Part shown: piece after piece, positions 26,030 through 34,621 of the stretch
How positions within the stretch are numbered: position 1 is the first letter of the stretch
How the letters are laid out: the number at the start of each line of letters is the position of its first letter
The notes under the pieces: generated by a model
What the model was told of the DNA's origin: nothing
What the model saw: only the letters and a program-made list of their open reading frames with translations
The model's database searches: none
Source of the DNA: Halosimplex halobium
GTDB lineage: Archaea; Halobacteriota; Halobacteria; Halobacteriales; Haloarculaceae
DNA length: 64,000 bases
Direction of reading: 5' to 3'
Assembly: GCF_051414055.1 (NCBI RefSeq)
Contig: NZ_JBLKNX010000005.1
Coordinates: forward strand, 186,001-250,000
Program-made: the position numbers and the translations under genes

Positions 26030-27219
26030 CCATGGACTACGCCACACACTACGACGTGGGGGACCGCAAGCGCGACGGGGGGATCAACGAGGACAGCGTC
26101 GCGGTCTCCGTGTTCGAACAGGGCCACCGCGAGGGGTTCCGCGGCTACGACCGCGAGGACGCCGACGGTGCGGAATCGAACGACGATCAGGCCGGGGCGG
26201 GTTCGACCGGCGAGGATCCCACCGGCGAAGACTCGACCGGAGACCGTCCGGGCGACGCCGACGACGGGGGCGACGACGACCCGTCCGGGTCGGACCGCGA
26301 CCCCGACAACCGGAGCGCGGCGGTGTTCGCGCTGGCCGACGGGGCCGGCGGCCACGACGCCGGCGACGCCGCCTCCTACATCGCGACGACGGCCGTCTGC
26401 GAGCACCTCGCGGGCACCGCCGTGGAGGCCGCCCGCAGCGACCCGGCGGGGTTCGGCGTGGCCGTCGACGAGCCGCTGGCGCCCCCCCCGCGGGACGAGG
26501 ACCTGGAGTCGGCTGTCGCCGAGGCGGTCGTCGCGGCCCACCGGGAGGTGCTCGAGTACGCCGCCGAAGCGGGCGAGCAGGCCCACGCGACCGTCGTCGC
26601 TGGCGTCGTCGTCGGCGGCTACTGTCACTACGGATGGGTCGGCGACAGCCGCGCGTACGTCGTCAACGCCGCCCGCGAGGAGATCCTGCCGCTCACGACC
26701 GACCACGCCGTCGTCCAGCGGCTCCGCGAGGCCGGCGAGATCGACGACGTGGAGGCGCTGGTCCACCCGCGGGGCAACGAGATCACCCGCGCACTCGGCG
26801 GGAGCGGCCGCGCGGACCCCGGGACCGCCACCGTCGACGTGGAGACGGCGACGGTCCCGCTGTACCGCGAGGACGTGCTGCTGGTGACCAGCGACGGCCT
26901 GCTGGACGCCCAGACCGAAGCCGCGAAGCTCTACGAGTGGTACGTCGACGCCGACCGCGACGAGGAGATGGCCGCCGTGGTCCGCGACCGGGCGGTCACC
27001 GACGACGAGGTCCGCGAGGCGGTGCTGTCGGCGCCGTCACTCGCCGACGCGGCCGAGCGGCTGGTCGACCTCGCCAACGACCGCGGCGGCAAGGACAACC
27101 TCTCGACGATCCTGCTGCACGACGGGACGCTCCCGGCGACGCCGGCGGACCCGCCCGCGCGGGCCGCGGGCGCCCGCCGGGCGGTCGAGGACCGCGAGAC
27201 GCTCGTCGAACAGGACTGA
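26026..27219 (+). CDS. PP2C (PPM) family Ser/Thr phosphatase
   Basis: 397 aa. Motifs GGINEDSVAV (18-27), ALADGAGGHDAGDAASY, HYGWVGDSRAYVV, LLVTSDGLLD and GGKDNLSTILL cover the metal-binding aspartates. An acidic, disordered-looking insert of about 50 residues (ESNDDQAGAGSTGEDPTGED) sits between the first two motifs, an unusual position. It follows the kinase with ATGA overlap, so it likely reverses its action. Cytoplasmic. It resembles the phosphatase of TerY-P-type triads. Confidence 0.88.
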   Translation: MTMDYATHYDVGDRKRDGGINEDSVAVSVFEQGHREGFRGYDREDADGAESNDDQAGAGSTGEDPTGEDSTGDRPGDADDGGDDDPSGSDRDPDNRSAAVFALADGAGGHDAGDAASYIATTAVCEHLAGTAVEAARSDPAGFGVAVDEPLAPPPRDEDLESAVAEAVVAAHREVLEYAAEAGEQAHATVVAGVVVGGYCHYGWVGDSRAYVVNAAREEILPLTTDHAVVQRLREAGEIDDVEALVHPRGNEITRALGGSGRADPGTATVDVETATVPLYREDVLLVTSDGLLDAQTEAAKLYEWYVDADRDEEMAAVVRDRAVTDDEVREAVLSAPSLADAAERLVDLANDRGGKDNLSTILLHDGTLPATPADPPARAAGARRAVEDRETLVEQD

Positions 27220-27340
27220 CGCGGCGGCGCGGTCGGCGGCGCCGGCGGAGTCGGCGCGCGATCGCCCGGTTCCCGACCGTCCGCCGCGTCGACAGGACGG
27301 GACAACTGTTTTGATGACCCGCCCGCATATCCCGACAGCT

Positions 27341-28921
27341 ATGTCGCACAGCACGAGCGGGACGGTCGAGTGCCCCCTCTGCGGGGAGGAGTTCGACCCG
27401 ACCGCCGCGGGGGGCTGGTGTACGAACTCCGAGTGCGGGGAATGGCAACACGAGGCGGCCGCGCCCGACGGGACGGGCGAGGACGCCGAAGCGACTGACG
27501 ACCGAGCGGACGCCGCGGCGCCCGACGGTGCGGGGGACGCCGTGGAACCCGATAGTTCGGCGGACGCCGACCAGGCGGAAGCGGACGACCCGCTGGCCGA
27601 CCCGGGCGCCGGGGCCGACGAACCGGTCCCGGACGCCGAGGCCGACGAACAGAACGCCGGGGCCGCCGACCCGGTCCCGGACGCCAAGTCCGACGAACAG
27701 AACGCCGGGGCCGCCGACCCGGTCCCGGACGCCAAGTCCGACGAACAGCACGCCGGGGCCGCCGACCCGGTCCCGGACGCCAAGGCCGACACGAGCGACC
27801 GGAAGACCGACGCGCCCGCGGCTACGGACGACGAAACCGACGCGAGCGCTGGACCGGGCGGCGACCGCGGGACCGACCCGGCGGACGCGACGGCCGACAC
27901 GGACGCGACGGCCGACACGGACGCGACGGCCGACACGGACGCGACGGCCGACACGGACTCGGCAGTGGCAGACACGACATCGGGTCCGGCCGCCGATCCG
28001 GCGGATACGGCCGACAGCGTCGCGGCCGCCGAAGCAGGCGCCGGCGTCGACGCGTCGGACACCGGGGGAGCGGAACCGGCCGACGCCGCGGCAGTGGACG
28101 ACGGATCCGGTGGAGGGGACCACGAGCCGGCCGACGCGGGGGACGACGCGCCCGCCGAAGTGGCGGACGACGAGTCCGAAGGCGCGACCGAGGAGGGGAC
28201 CGACCTCGCCTGTCCGAACTGCGGCGAGGCGGTGGGCGCCGAGGACAACTTCTGCGCCAACTGCGGCGAGGACGTGTCGGCGCTGGAGCCGGGGCCGCTG
28301 ACGGAGTGCCCGGCCTGCGAGGCCGAGGTCGACCCGGAGGACAACTTCTGTGCCACCTGCGGCGAGGACCTCGACGCCCACCGCTCGGGCGGCACGACCG
28401 GAGCCGAGTCGGCCGGCGACGGCGCCACGACCGCCGACTCCGCGGCCGGTACGGCCCGGAGCGACACCGGTGACGACCGGCCAGTCGAGCGAGCCGACGA
28501 TGCGGGGGCGGACGCGGCGGCGCCGGCCGGAACGGACGAGGCGTCGGCGGGAGCGAACGGGGCGTCGACCCGGGCCGACGAGGGGCCCGCGGGAGCCGGC
28601 GACGCGGCGGCCGAAGCGCCGGAATCGCTGGTGCTGGTCGTGCGCAACCGCGAGATTCAAGTGTGGGACGGGGATACCGTCGGGCGAACCATCCGCAGCA
28701 TCGTGGTGAACACGGGCGGCGACGAGGAGGAGGCGCGGCAGATCCACCGCGAACACGTCAGGTTCGTCCGCGAGGACGGACGGTTCCACGTCGTCGCGCT
28801 CGGGCGGAACCCGACGGTCGTCGACGGGGAGTCGCTCGACGAGGGCGAGCGCGCCCCCGTCTCGCCGGGCGACCGGATCGAGCTCTCCGGCGTCGCGACG
28901 CTGCGCGTCCAGTCCCCCTGA
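27341..28921 (+). CDS. Zinc-ribbon and FHA protein with acidic repeat linker
   Basis: 526 aa. N-terminal CPLCGEEFDPTAAGGWCTN is a zinc ribbon. A long Asp/Ala-rich linker holds tandem repeats: a 16-aa unit (ADPVPDAKSDEQNAGA) about three and a half times, and a 6-aa unit (ATADTD) four times. Then a double zinc ribbon (CPNCGEAVGAEDNFCANCGE and CPACEAEVDPEDNFCATCGE), another low-complexity linker and a C-terminal FHA-like fold (VVRNREIQVWDGDTVGRTIR, DGRFHVVALGRNPTVVDGES). A natural substrate or reader for the upstream kinase. The ATG is supported by TGTTTTGATG 27 nt upstream. Confidence 0.8.
   Translation: MSHSTSGTVECPLCGEEFDPTAAGGWCTNSECGEWQHEAAAPDGTGEDAEATDDRADAAAPDGAGDAVEPDSSADADQAEADDPLADPGAGADEPVPDAEADEQNAGAADPVPDAKSDEQNAGAADPVPDAKSDEQHAGAADPVPDAKADTSDRKTDAPAATDDETDASAGPGGDRGTDPADATADTDATADTDATADTDATADTDSAVADTTSGPAADPADTADSVAAAEAGAGVDASDTGGAEPADAAAVDDGSGGGDHEPADAGDDAPAEVADDESEGATEEGTDLACPNCGEAVGAEDNFCANCGEDVSALEPGPLTECPACEAEVDPEDNFCATCGEDLDAHRSGGTTGAESAGDGATTADSAAGTARSDTGDDRPVERADDAGADAAAPAGTDEASAGANGASTRADEGPAGAGDAAAEAPESLVLVVRNREIQVWDGDTVGRTIRSIVVNTGGDEEEARQIHREHVRFVREDGRFHVVALGRNPTVVDGESLDEGERAPVSPGDRIELSGVATLRVQSP
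27620..27800. repeat. 48-bp tandem repeat inside the zinc-ribbon/FHA gene
   Basis: In-frame 48-bp unit encoding DEQNAGAADPVPDAKS about three and a half times. Copies are nearly identical at DNA level, so they look recent. Confidence 0.8.
27888..27960. repeat. 18-bp tandem repeat inside the zinc-ribbon/FHA gene
   Basis: GCGACGGCCGACACGGAC repeated about four times, in frame, encoding ATADTD. Confidence 0.8.
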
Positions 28922-28948
28922 CCCCGCGGCACGGTCCGACGAGCGAGC

Positions 28949-30169
28949 ATGGATACCAGAGACACGCGCCGTGAACTCGGCAGGTCGGTCCGCCTCCTCG
29001 CGGACGAGGAGCGGTGGCTGTTCGTCGGCCTCGTCGCCGGCGCCGCCGGCTACCTCATCTGGCTGGCCGGCACCGGCGTCGCCGTCTCGCAGGTCGCCGA
29101 GCTGGCCGTCGGCGCCTACAGCGTCGACCCCTGGTCGACCGAGGCGGCCGGCCTCCTCGTCGCCCTGGCCGTCCTCTGGGTGCTCGTCCCGTCGGCAGTC
29201 GCCGTCCGCTACGTCGTCGGCAGGCTCACGAACCTGCGGGGCAACGTCGAGCAGTGTTACCGCTTCGACCGGCCGCTGGTCGCGCTGGCCCCGCCGCTGG
29301 TCCTGCTGGCCGTCGCCGTCGGCGCCGGCGCCGCCCGCGGGAGCGCGACGGTGCCCGTCCTGGGCCTGCTGGCGGTCGCGAACACGCTGTTGCTCGTCAG
29401 GACCGTCGCCTACGGCTACCGGGTCTACTCCTTCTCGGCGCCGCGGCTGCTGCAGGCGCTCGTCTTTCTCTCGGCGGTCGTCGCGACGACGGCGGCGGCC
29501 ACGCGGGCCGCCTCGCTGGGCGGCCAGACCGCGCTGGTCGAGGCGGCCGCCGCCCGCTACGGGGTCGCCGACCTGGTCTTCGGCGCGGTGAGCCGCGCCG
29601 GCCTCACCGCGCCGCTGCTGCCGCTAGTCGCTGTCGCCACCCCCGCCGCGCTCGCGCTCGCGTACGTCTGGATCCAGCTGTTCGCCAGCCTGCTCGTCCG
29701 GATCCGCCGGCCGGACGTGCCCCGCTCGGCGATCCGCGCCGGCCAGCGCTACCCGCAGGTCGTCCAGCCCGGCACGACCGACCGCCTGGCGATGGGCACC
29801 GCGCCCGACGACGGCGCTGACGAAGGCTCGGCCGACGGGGCGTCGGAGTCGAACGACGCCGTCGACAGCTCCGGCGGCGGTGGTCCGGCCGCGGACGGTT
29901 CGACCGCCGACGCCGGGGCGGACGACGGCGGGGAGAGCGACGAGTCCGGGTCGGCCGATCCGGGCGAGGACGCCGTCGAACCCCCCGGACAGACGCGCGT
30001 GTTCACGCCGCCGGAAGACGCCGACGAGGTGAGCCCCGAGGCCGTCTCGGAGGGGACGAGCGAGCGATCGGTGAAAAACGAGTTCTGTCCCATCTGCGGG
30101 GAGACCTACGCCGCCGAACCCGACCGGACGAACTGCCCGAACTGCAACGCCGTCCTCGACCGGGACTGA
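28949..30169 (+). CDS. Membrane protein with C-terminal zinc ribbon
   Basis: 406 aa. At least five hydrophobic segments in residues 24-255 (GLVAGAAGYLIWLAGTGVAV, LLVALAVLWVLVPSAVAV, LVALAPPLVLLAVAVGAGAA and others). Then a Gly/Asp/Ser-rich linker of about 90 residues and a C-terminal zinc ribbon FCPICGETYAAEPDRTNCPN with CNAVLDRD. It shares the low-complexity acidic style and the terminal ribbon with the preceding gene. It probably anchors or receives the kinase-phosphatase module at the membrane. That is inference from gene order. Confidence 0.75.
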   Translation: MDTRDTRRELGRSVRLLADEERWLFVGLVAGAAGYLIWLAGTGVAVSQVAELAVGAYSVDPWSTEAAGLLVALAVLWVLVPSAVAVRYVVGRLTNLRGNVEQCYRFDRPLVALAPPLVLLAVAVGAGAARGSATVPVLGLLAVANTLLLVRTVAYGYRVYSFSAPRLLQALVFLSAVVATTAAATRAASLGGQTALVEAAAARYGVADLVFGAVSRAGLTAPLLPLVAVATPAALALAYVWIQLFASLLVRIRRPDVPRSAIRAGQRYPQVVQPGTTDRLAMGTAPDDGADEGSADGASESNDAVDSSGGGGPAADGSTADAGADDGGESDESGSADPGEDAVEPPGQTRVFTPPEDADEVSPEAVSEGTSERSVKNEFCPICGETYAAEPDRTNCPNCNAVLDRD

Positions 30170-30231
30170 GCCGCGGCCGCCGGGGGTCGACCGGCTGTCG
30201 TTTTACTCGGCGGGTCGCCGGTCGCGGGCGG

Positions 30232-32316
30232 TCATCGCGCGTCCGCGACCTCGTCGAGCGCCCCGGGGTTCTCGATGGAGGACATGTCGCCGAGGTTCTC
30301 GCCGGTGTAGGTCCCCTCGATGGCCCGGCGGATGATCTTCCCGCTCTGGGTCTTGGGGAACTCGTCGACGAACAGCACCTCCCGCGGGCGGAACGGCTTG
30401 CCGAGTTCCTCGCCGACCAGCTCGCGGATCTCCGCCCGCAGCTCGTCGGACTCCGCGACCCCGTCCTCGACGACGACGTAGAGGACGACCGCCGTGCCGG
30501 TGGTGTCGTCGGGGACGCCGACGGCGGCCGCCTGGTTGACCGCCTCGTGTTCGATGGCGGCGCCCTCGACCTCGGCGGGGCCGACCTTCCGGCCGGCGAC
30601 GTTCAGTGCGTCGTCGGCCCGCCCGTGGAGGAACCAGAAGCCCTCGGCGTCCTTCTGTGCCCAGTCGCCGTGGTCCCACAGGTTCTCCCAGGTCGACCAG
30701 TACTCCCGGAGGTACCGCTCGTCGCCCGACCACAGCGACTTTGTCATCGACGGACAGGAGTCGCGGGCGACCAGATACCCCCGCTCGCCCGTGTCGGCGA
30801 TGCTCTCGCCGTGCTCGTCGACGATGTCGATGTCCATGCCGAGACCCGGGCCGCCGAGCGTGCAGGGCTTCAGCTCCTGAATGGGCATCGGCATGAGGAA
30901 ACAGCCGCAGATCTCCGTGCCCCCTGAGATGTTGATGATCGGTGTCACCCCGTTGCCCACGTGCTCGTAGAACCACAGCCACGACTCGGGGTCCCAGGGC
31001 TCGCCCGTCGAGCCGAGGATCCGGAGGCTGGACAGGTCGTGGCCCTCCAGCCACTCGTCGCCGTGTTTGCGCAAGGCTCGAATGGCCGTCGGCGAGATGC
31101 CGAACTGCGTGATCCCGTGGCGGTCGATCATCGCCCAGTAGCGGTCGGGGTCGGGGTAGTCCGGCGCCCCTTCGTACATGAAGACGGTGTTGCCGAAGTG
31201 GTGGTTGCCGATCAGGGTCCACGGGCCCATCATCCAGCCGATGTCGGACACCCAGAAGAACCGGTCGGCAGGCTTCAGGTCGAACCCGAAGTACAGCTCC
31301 TTGGCGCACTGGACGTTCACGCCGGCGTGGGTGTGGACGATCCCCTTCGGCTCCCCGGTGGTCCCCGACGAATAGAGGAGCATCGACTCCTGGTCGGCGT
31401 CGAGTTCGCGCGTCTCGAAGGCGTCGTCCCGTGTCTCGACCGCGTCGGTCCACCAGCGGTCCCGGCTCCCGGTCCAGGGAATGTCGTGGTCGCCCGGGTC
31501 CGCGTCGGCCGCAGCTTCGCAGTCCGCGGATCCGGTCCCCGCGTCGCCGCCGCGGGTTCCGAGCCGGTCGTAGACGACGACCTCCTCGACGTGGCCGGCC
31601 TCCGCGATAGCGTCGTCTGCGGTTCCTTTCAGGCGGACCTCGTCCCCGCGGCGATAGAAGCCGTCGCCGGTGAACAGGACGGACGGTTCGGCGTCGTCGA
31701 TGCGGGTGGCGGTGGCGTCGACGCCGAACCCCGAGAAGATCGGGACGGCGATCGCTCCGACCTTGAAACAGCCGTAGAGGATCGAGACGACCTCGGGGAC
31801 CATCGGCATGTAGAGTCCGACGGTGTCGCCGACGCCGACGCCCCGCGAGTCGAGGTAGTTCGCCACCCTGTCGGACTGGCGGCGGAGTTCGTGGAAGGTC
31901 ACCTCCCGTATCTCGGCGGCTTCGCCGTCCGGACCGACGGGTTCGCCCTCCCAGATGCAGGCCACCTTGTTCCGCGTCTCGGCGTCGGGGTCGGCGTGGC
32001 GGTCCAGCACGTTGTGGGCGATGTTCGTCGTCCCGCCGGGGTACCAGTCGGTGAACTGCGGGCCGTCGCTGTCGTCCCGGACGCGGTCGTACGGCTCGAA
32101 AAAGTCCACGTCGAGGTACTCGGTCATCGTGTCCCAGAACCAGTCGACGCCCGAGGCCGGTTCGCCGAGGTCGGCCTCCGTCGTCCGGGCGATCAGTTCG
32201 TCGTAGTCGTCGATGTCGTAGGTCCGCATGAACTCCCGGACGTTCGTCGACTCGACGAACTCCCGGTCCGGTCGGTGGACCACCTCGTCGATGTCTCCGA
32301 GTGAGTCGGACGCCAT
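30232..32316 (-). CDS. acs: Acetyl-CoA synthetase family AMP-forming ligase
   Basis: 694 aa. Adenylation motif LLYSSGTTGEPKGIVHTH (P-loop like), GTEICGCFLMP and GDWAQKDAEGFWFLHGRADD, with the C-terminal catalytic lysine in FPKTQSGKIIRRAIEG. It belongs to the acetyl/propionyl-CoA synthetase group, converting a short-chain acid plus CoA and ATP to acyl-CoA and AMP. ATG at 32316 is chosen because a TATA-like CAAATACTTT lies 29 nt upstream. Which acid it prefers cannot be told; the variable central insert (GTRGGDAGTGSADCEAAADA) is unlike bacterial Acs. Confidence 0.88.
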   Translation of the reverse strand: MASDSLGDIDEVVHRPDREFVESTNVREFMRTYDIDDYDELIARTTEADLGEPASGVDWFWDTMTEYLDVDFFEPYDRVRDDSDGPQFTDWYPGGTTNIAHNVLDRHADPDAETRNKVACIWEGEPVGPDGEAAEIREVTFHELRRQSDRVANYLDSRGVGVGDTVGLYMPMVPEVVSILYGCFKVGAIAVPIFSGFGVDATATRIDDAEPSVLFTGDGFYRRGDEVRLKGTADDAIAEAGHVEEVVVYDRLGTRGGDAGTGSADCEAAADADPGDHDIPWTGSRDRWWTDAVETRDDAFETRELDADQESMLLYSSGTTGEPKGIVHTHAGVNVQCAKELYFGFDLKPADRFFWVSDIGWMMGPWTLIGNHHFGNTVFMYEGAPDYPDPDRYWAMIDRHGITQFGISPTAIRALRKHGDEWLEGHDLSSLRILGSTGEPWDPESWLWFYEHVGNGVTPIINISGGTEICGCFLMPMPIQELKPCTLGGPGLGMDIDIVDEHGESIADTGERGYLVARDSCPSMTKSLWSGDERYLREYWSTWENLWDHGDWAQKDAEGFWFLHGRADDALNVAGRKVGPAEVEGAAIEHEAVNQAAAVGVPDDTTGTAVVLYVVVEDGVAESDELRAEIRELVGEELGKPFRPREVLFVDEFPKTQSGKIIRRAIEGTYTGENLGDMSSIENPGALDEVADAR

Positions 32317-32340
32317 ACCGGACGTTGGCCCGGCGCTCCC

Positions 32341-32350
32341 AAAGTATTTG
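32341..32350 (-). promoter_or_regulatory. TATA box for the acyl-CoA synthetase gene
   Basis: Minus-strand CAAATACTTT centred about 29 nt upstream of the ATG at 32316. Confidence 0.6.
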
Positions 32351-32482
32351 CCCGGTCGATCGTGAACGACGGCTCCGTCGAGCGGTGGCTCGCTCGTCCG
32401 TCGCGTCGAGCCGCGCGTCTCCCGCAGGTCGACGCGGCGGGTGCCCGCAAGTTCTTTTCGCGTGGCCGTCCGAGGGTCGGGT

Positions 32483-33064
32483 ATGTACGTTCGGGACGCC
32501 AAGAACCGCGACGAGGCCTGGTTGCTGGACCACATCGAGGCGATGGGGTTAGACGAGACAGCGTTCCGTTCGCGCGACTACGTGATCGCCGTCGACGAGG
32601 TCGACAACGTCAGGGCGGGGTTCGGCCGCTACCGCGTCCACAAGACCGACGACGGCGAGCACTGCGAGCTCACGAGCATCGGCGTCCTCGACGGCTGGCG
32701 CGGCCAGGGCGTCGGCGCCCACGTCGTCGAGCGGCTCGTCCGCACGGCCGCCGACGAGGGGTTCGAGACCGTCTACTCGCTGACCGACGAACCGGACTAC
32801 CTCGCGCAGTTCGGCTTCGACCCCATCGAGGAGTCGGCCCTGCCCGACCGGCTCCGCGAGCGCCTCTCGGAGAAGCGCGACGGGGTCGCGCCCGAGGCGG
32901 TCCCGATGCGCGTCGACCCCGAGCGGTTCCGCGTGCCCGACCGCCTCCGCGAGGCGTTCAAGGGCGCGGCCGCCGCGGAGGCCGACGACGAGCCCGAGGA
33001 GGGTCCCGAGGACTTCGGGATCGACCCCGACGAGGCGACCTACAAGTACGACACAGGCAGCTGA
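32483..33064 (+). CDS. GNAT family N-acetyltransferase
   Basis: 193 aa. MYVRDAKNRDEAWLLDHIEA opens the GNAT fold. The acetyl-CoA loop is VLDGWRGQGVGAHVVERLVR (R/Q-x-x-G-x-G/A), preceded by CELTSIGVL. The C-terminus carries a basic-then-acidic tail (PEEGPEDFGIDPDEA). The start is the ATG at 32483; a TTCTTTTCG stretch lies about 30 nt upstream. The substrate is unknown. It is divergent from the acyl-CoA synthetase gene. Confidence 0.85.
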   Translation: MYVRDAKNRDEAWLLDHIEAMGLDETAFRSRDYVIAVDEVDNVRAGFGRYRVHKTDDGEHCELTSIGVLDGWRGQGVGAHVVERLVRTAADEGFETVYSLTDEPDYLAQFGFDPIEESALPDRLRERLSEKRDGVAPEAVPMRVDPERFRVPDRLREAFKGAAAAEADDEPEEGPEDFGIDPDEATYKYDTGS

Positions 33065-33205
33065 CCCCGCCGTCGCTGCCGGCAGTCCCGTCGCGTCGGG
33101 ACCGCGCTCCCCGGACCCCGCGGCGCCGGGGCGGCGCGCAGGGAGCGGCGCCCGCCGCGGGAACGGAAGTTTAAAGATTGTATCACGGCCAGTTTCGGGA
33201 CAAGA

Positions 33206-33493
33206 ATGCTCCCGATCCCGCTCCAGCTGATCGACGGGTTCCTGCTGAAGGTCAACTTCGGCGACGCGCTCATCGTCGGGTTCGTCCTGGGACTGTTCGC
33301 CGTGGCGACCCAGCGCTCGCGGAAGCTGCTGACGCTGCATCTCATCGCGTTCGGCGCTCTGTTTCTCCTCGCGCCCGGCAGCATGTACGAGCCCGCGGAG
33401 CTGAGCCTCCTCAGCGGCATCCTGCAGTACAAGATGATCGGTCTCGTCCTGCTGGTCGTCTCGCCCGTCCTCTACACGACCGCCCAGAAGTAA
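33206..33493 (+). CDS. Hypothetical small membrane protein
   Basis: 95 aa, not recognised. Three hydrophobic segments (DALIVGFVLGLFAVAT, LLTLHLIAFGALFLLAPGSM, MIGLVLLVVSPVLYTT). A TTTAAAG box (33170-33176) lies about 33 nt upstream of the ATG. Convergent with the NAD kinase gene. Confidence 0.72.
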   Translation: MLPIPLQLIDGFLLKVNFGDALIVGFVLGLFAVATQRSRKLLTLHLIAFGALFLLAPGSMYEPAELSLLSGILQYKMIGLVLLVVSPVLYTTAQK

Positions 33494-33550
33494 CCCCGTC
33501 CCCGTTCTCGTCGAGTCCTCGCCCGCGACGCGCCGACGTCGAGCGGCGGG

Positions 33551-34405
33551 TCACTCGATCTTGCCGAGTGCGGTGAAGAAATCGAGCGGCGGGCCGGCGA
33601 TCCGGACCGGACGGGCCGCGCGTTCGAGCGTCACCTCCGCGGGCGCGTCGAGCTCCCGGCGGGCGCGGCCGTCGCTGACGACGAACCCGCCGTCGGCGTC
33701 GTCGACCCGGACCGTGACCGTGCTGTCGATGTCGACCGCCAGCGGCGGCATCGACTCCGCGCCGCACATCTCCGTGAGCACGAGCGTCGACACGCCCGGG
33801 TGGACCAGCGGGCCGCCCTCGCTGAGATTGTACGCGGTCGAGCCGGTCGGCGTCGCCAGCAGGATCCCGTCGGCGTGGCCGCTGGTGTACAGCGAGCCGT
33901 CGACGCGCACCTCCAGGGCGGCGCCGCCGCCGTGGCCCCTGCGCGGTCCCTGGACGACGACCTCGTTGAGCGCCGGCGGCAGCGACCACCCGTCGCCGCT
34001 CGCCTCGACCCGCGGCATATCCCGCGTCTCGATTGCGCCCCGGTCCTGGTACTGCTCGACTTCCGCCGTGACGGCGTCGACGGCCTCCTCCGGCGGGACG
34101 GCGTTGAGAAAGCCCACCTCGCCGAGGTTGACGCCCATGATCGGCGTCGCCCCGGCGGCGCGGGCGGCGAACAGGAAGGTGCCGTCGCCGCCGATGCTCA
34201 CCACCAGGTCGCAGTCGGCCAGTTCGTCGACGGGGACGCCCAGCTGCGCCGGGTCCGGGTGGTCGCTCGGCCACGCCGCGGGGTCCTCGGCGGACTCCTC
34301 GTCGACCGCGACGGCCACGCCCATGTCGACCAGCCGCTCGTACAGGTCGGCCACGATGCCCGCGGCGCGGCGGTTGCCCCGCTGGCCGACGATTCCGACT
34401 CGCAT
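33551..34405 (-). CDS. ppnK: NAD(+)/NADH kinase
   Basis: 284 aa. The kinase motif VVSIGGDGTFLFAARA (GGDGT), GVNLGEVGFLN, NEVVVQGPRR and LATPTGSTAYNLSEGGPLV are all present. It phosphorylates NAD to NADP with ATP or polyphosphate. The ATG at 34405 is 28 nt downstream of a GTTTATT box (34430-34437, minus). Confidence 0.92.
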   Translation of the reverse strand: MRVGIVGQRGNRRAAGIVADLYERLVDMGVAVAVDEESAEDPAAWPSDHPDPAQLGVPVDELADCDLVVSIGGDGTFLFAARAAGATPIMGVNLGEVGFLNAVPPEEAVDAVTAEVEQYQDRGAIETRDMPRVEASGDGWSLPPALNEVVVQGPRRGHGGGAALEVRVDGSLYTSGHADGILLATPTGSTAYNLSEGGPLVHPGVSTLVLTEMCGAESMPPLAVDIDSTVTVRVDDADGGFVVSDGRARRELDAPAEVTLERAARPVRIAGPPLDFFTALGKIE

Positions 34406-34429
34406 TGGCGTCCGGTTCGCGTTCCTCCC

Positions 34430-34438
34430 CAATAAACG
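34430..34438 (-). promoter_or_regulatory. TATA box for the NAD kinase gene
   Basis: Minus-strand CGTTTATTG centred about 28 nt before the ATG at 34405. Confidence 0.6.
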
Positions 34439-34552
34439 ACCCCGTCGGCGTCCGGCGACCGCCGGGACCGGCGACCGCTCTCGTCTCTGTCCCCATACCC
34501 GTCCCCGTTCCGCGTCCCGGCCCCCTCGAATCAACTCCGATAGCCGGCGGGC

Positions 34553-34561
34553 AAGTTTAAT
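34553..34561 (+). promoter_or_regulatory. TATA box for the KaiC-like gene, serving a leader peptide
   Basis: AAGTTTAAT centred 27 nt upstream of an ATG at 34586. That ATG begins an 11-codon frame that ends on the ATGA overlap of the main gene (34618), so a leaderless transcript would start at the short frame. Confidence 0.55.
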
Positions 34562-34585
34562 GGCGGGGGAGACGCACCTTCGCCC

Positions 34586-34621
34586 ATGAGTACCCCGGAA
34601 TCCGGGGAGGCGAACGGATGA
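34586..34621 (+). CDS. 11-residue leader peptide candidate before the KaiC-like gene
   Basis: Reads MSTPESGEANG and stops at TGA overlapping the ATG at 34618. It lies at the leaderless position relative to the TATA box at 34553. A role in translational coupling is inferred; the overlap alone is not proof. Confidence 0.35.
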   Translation: MSTPESGEANG

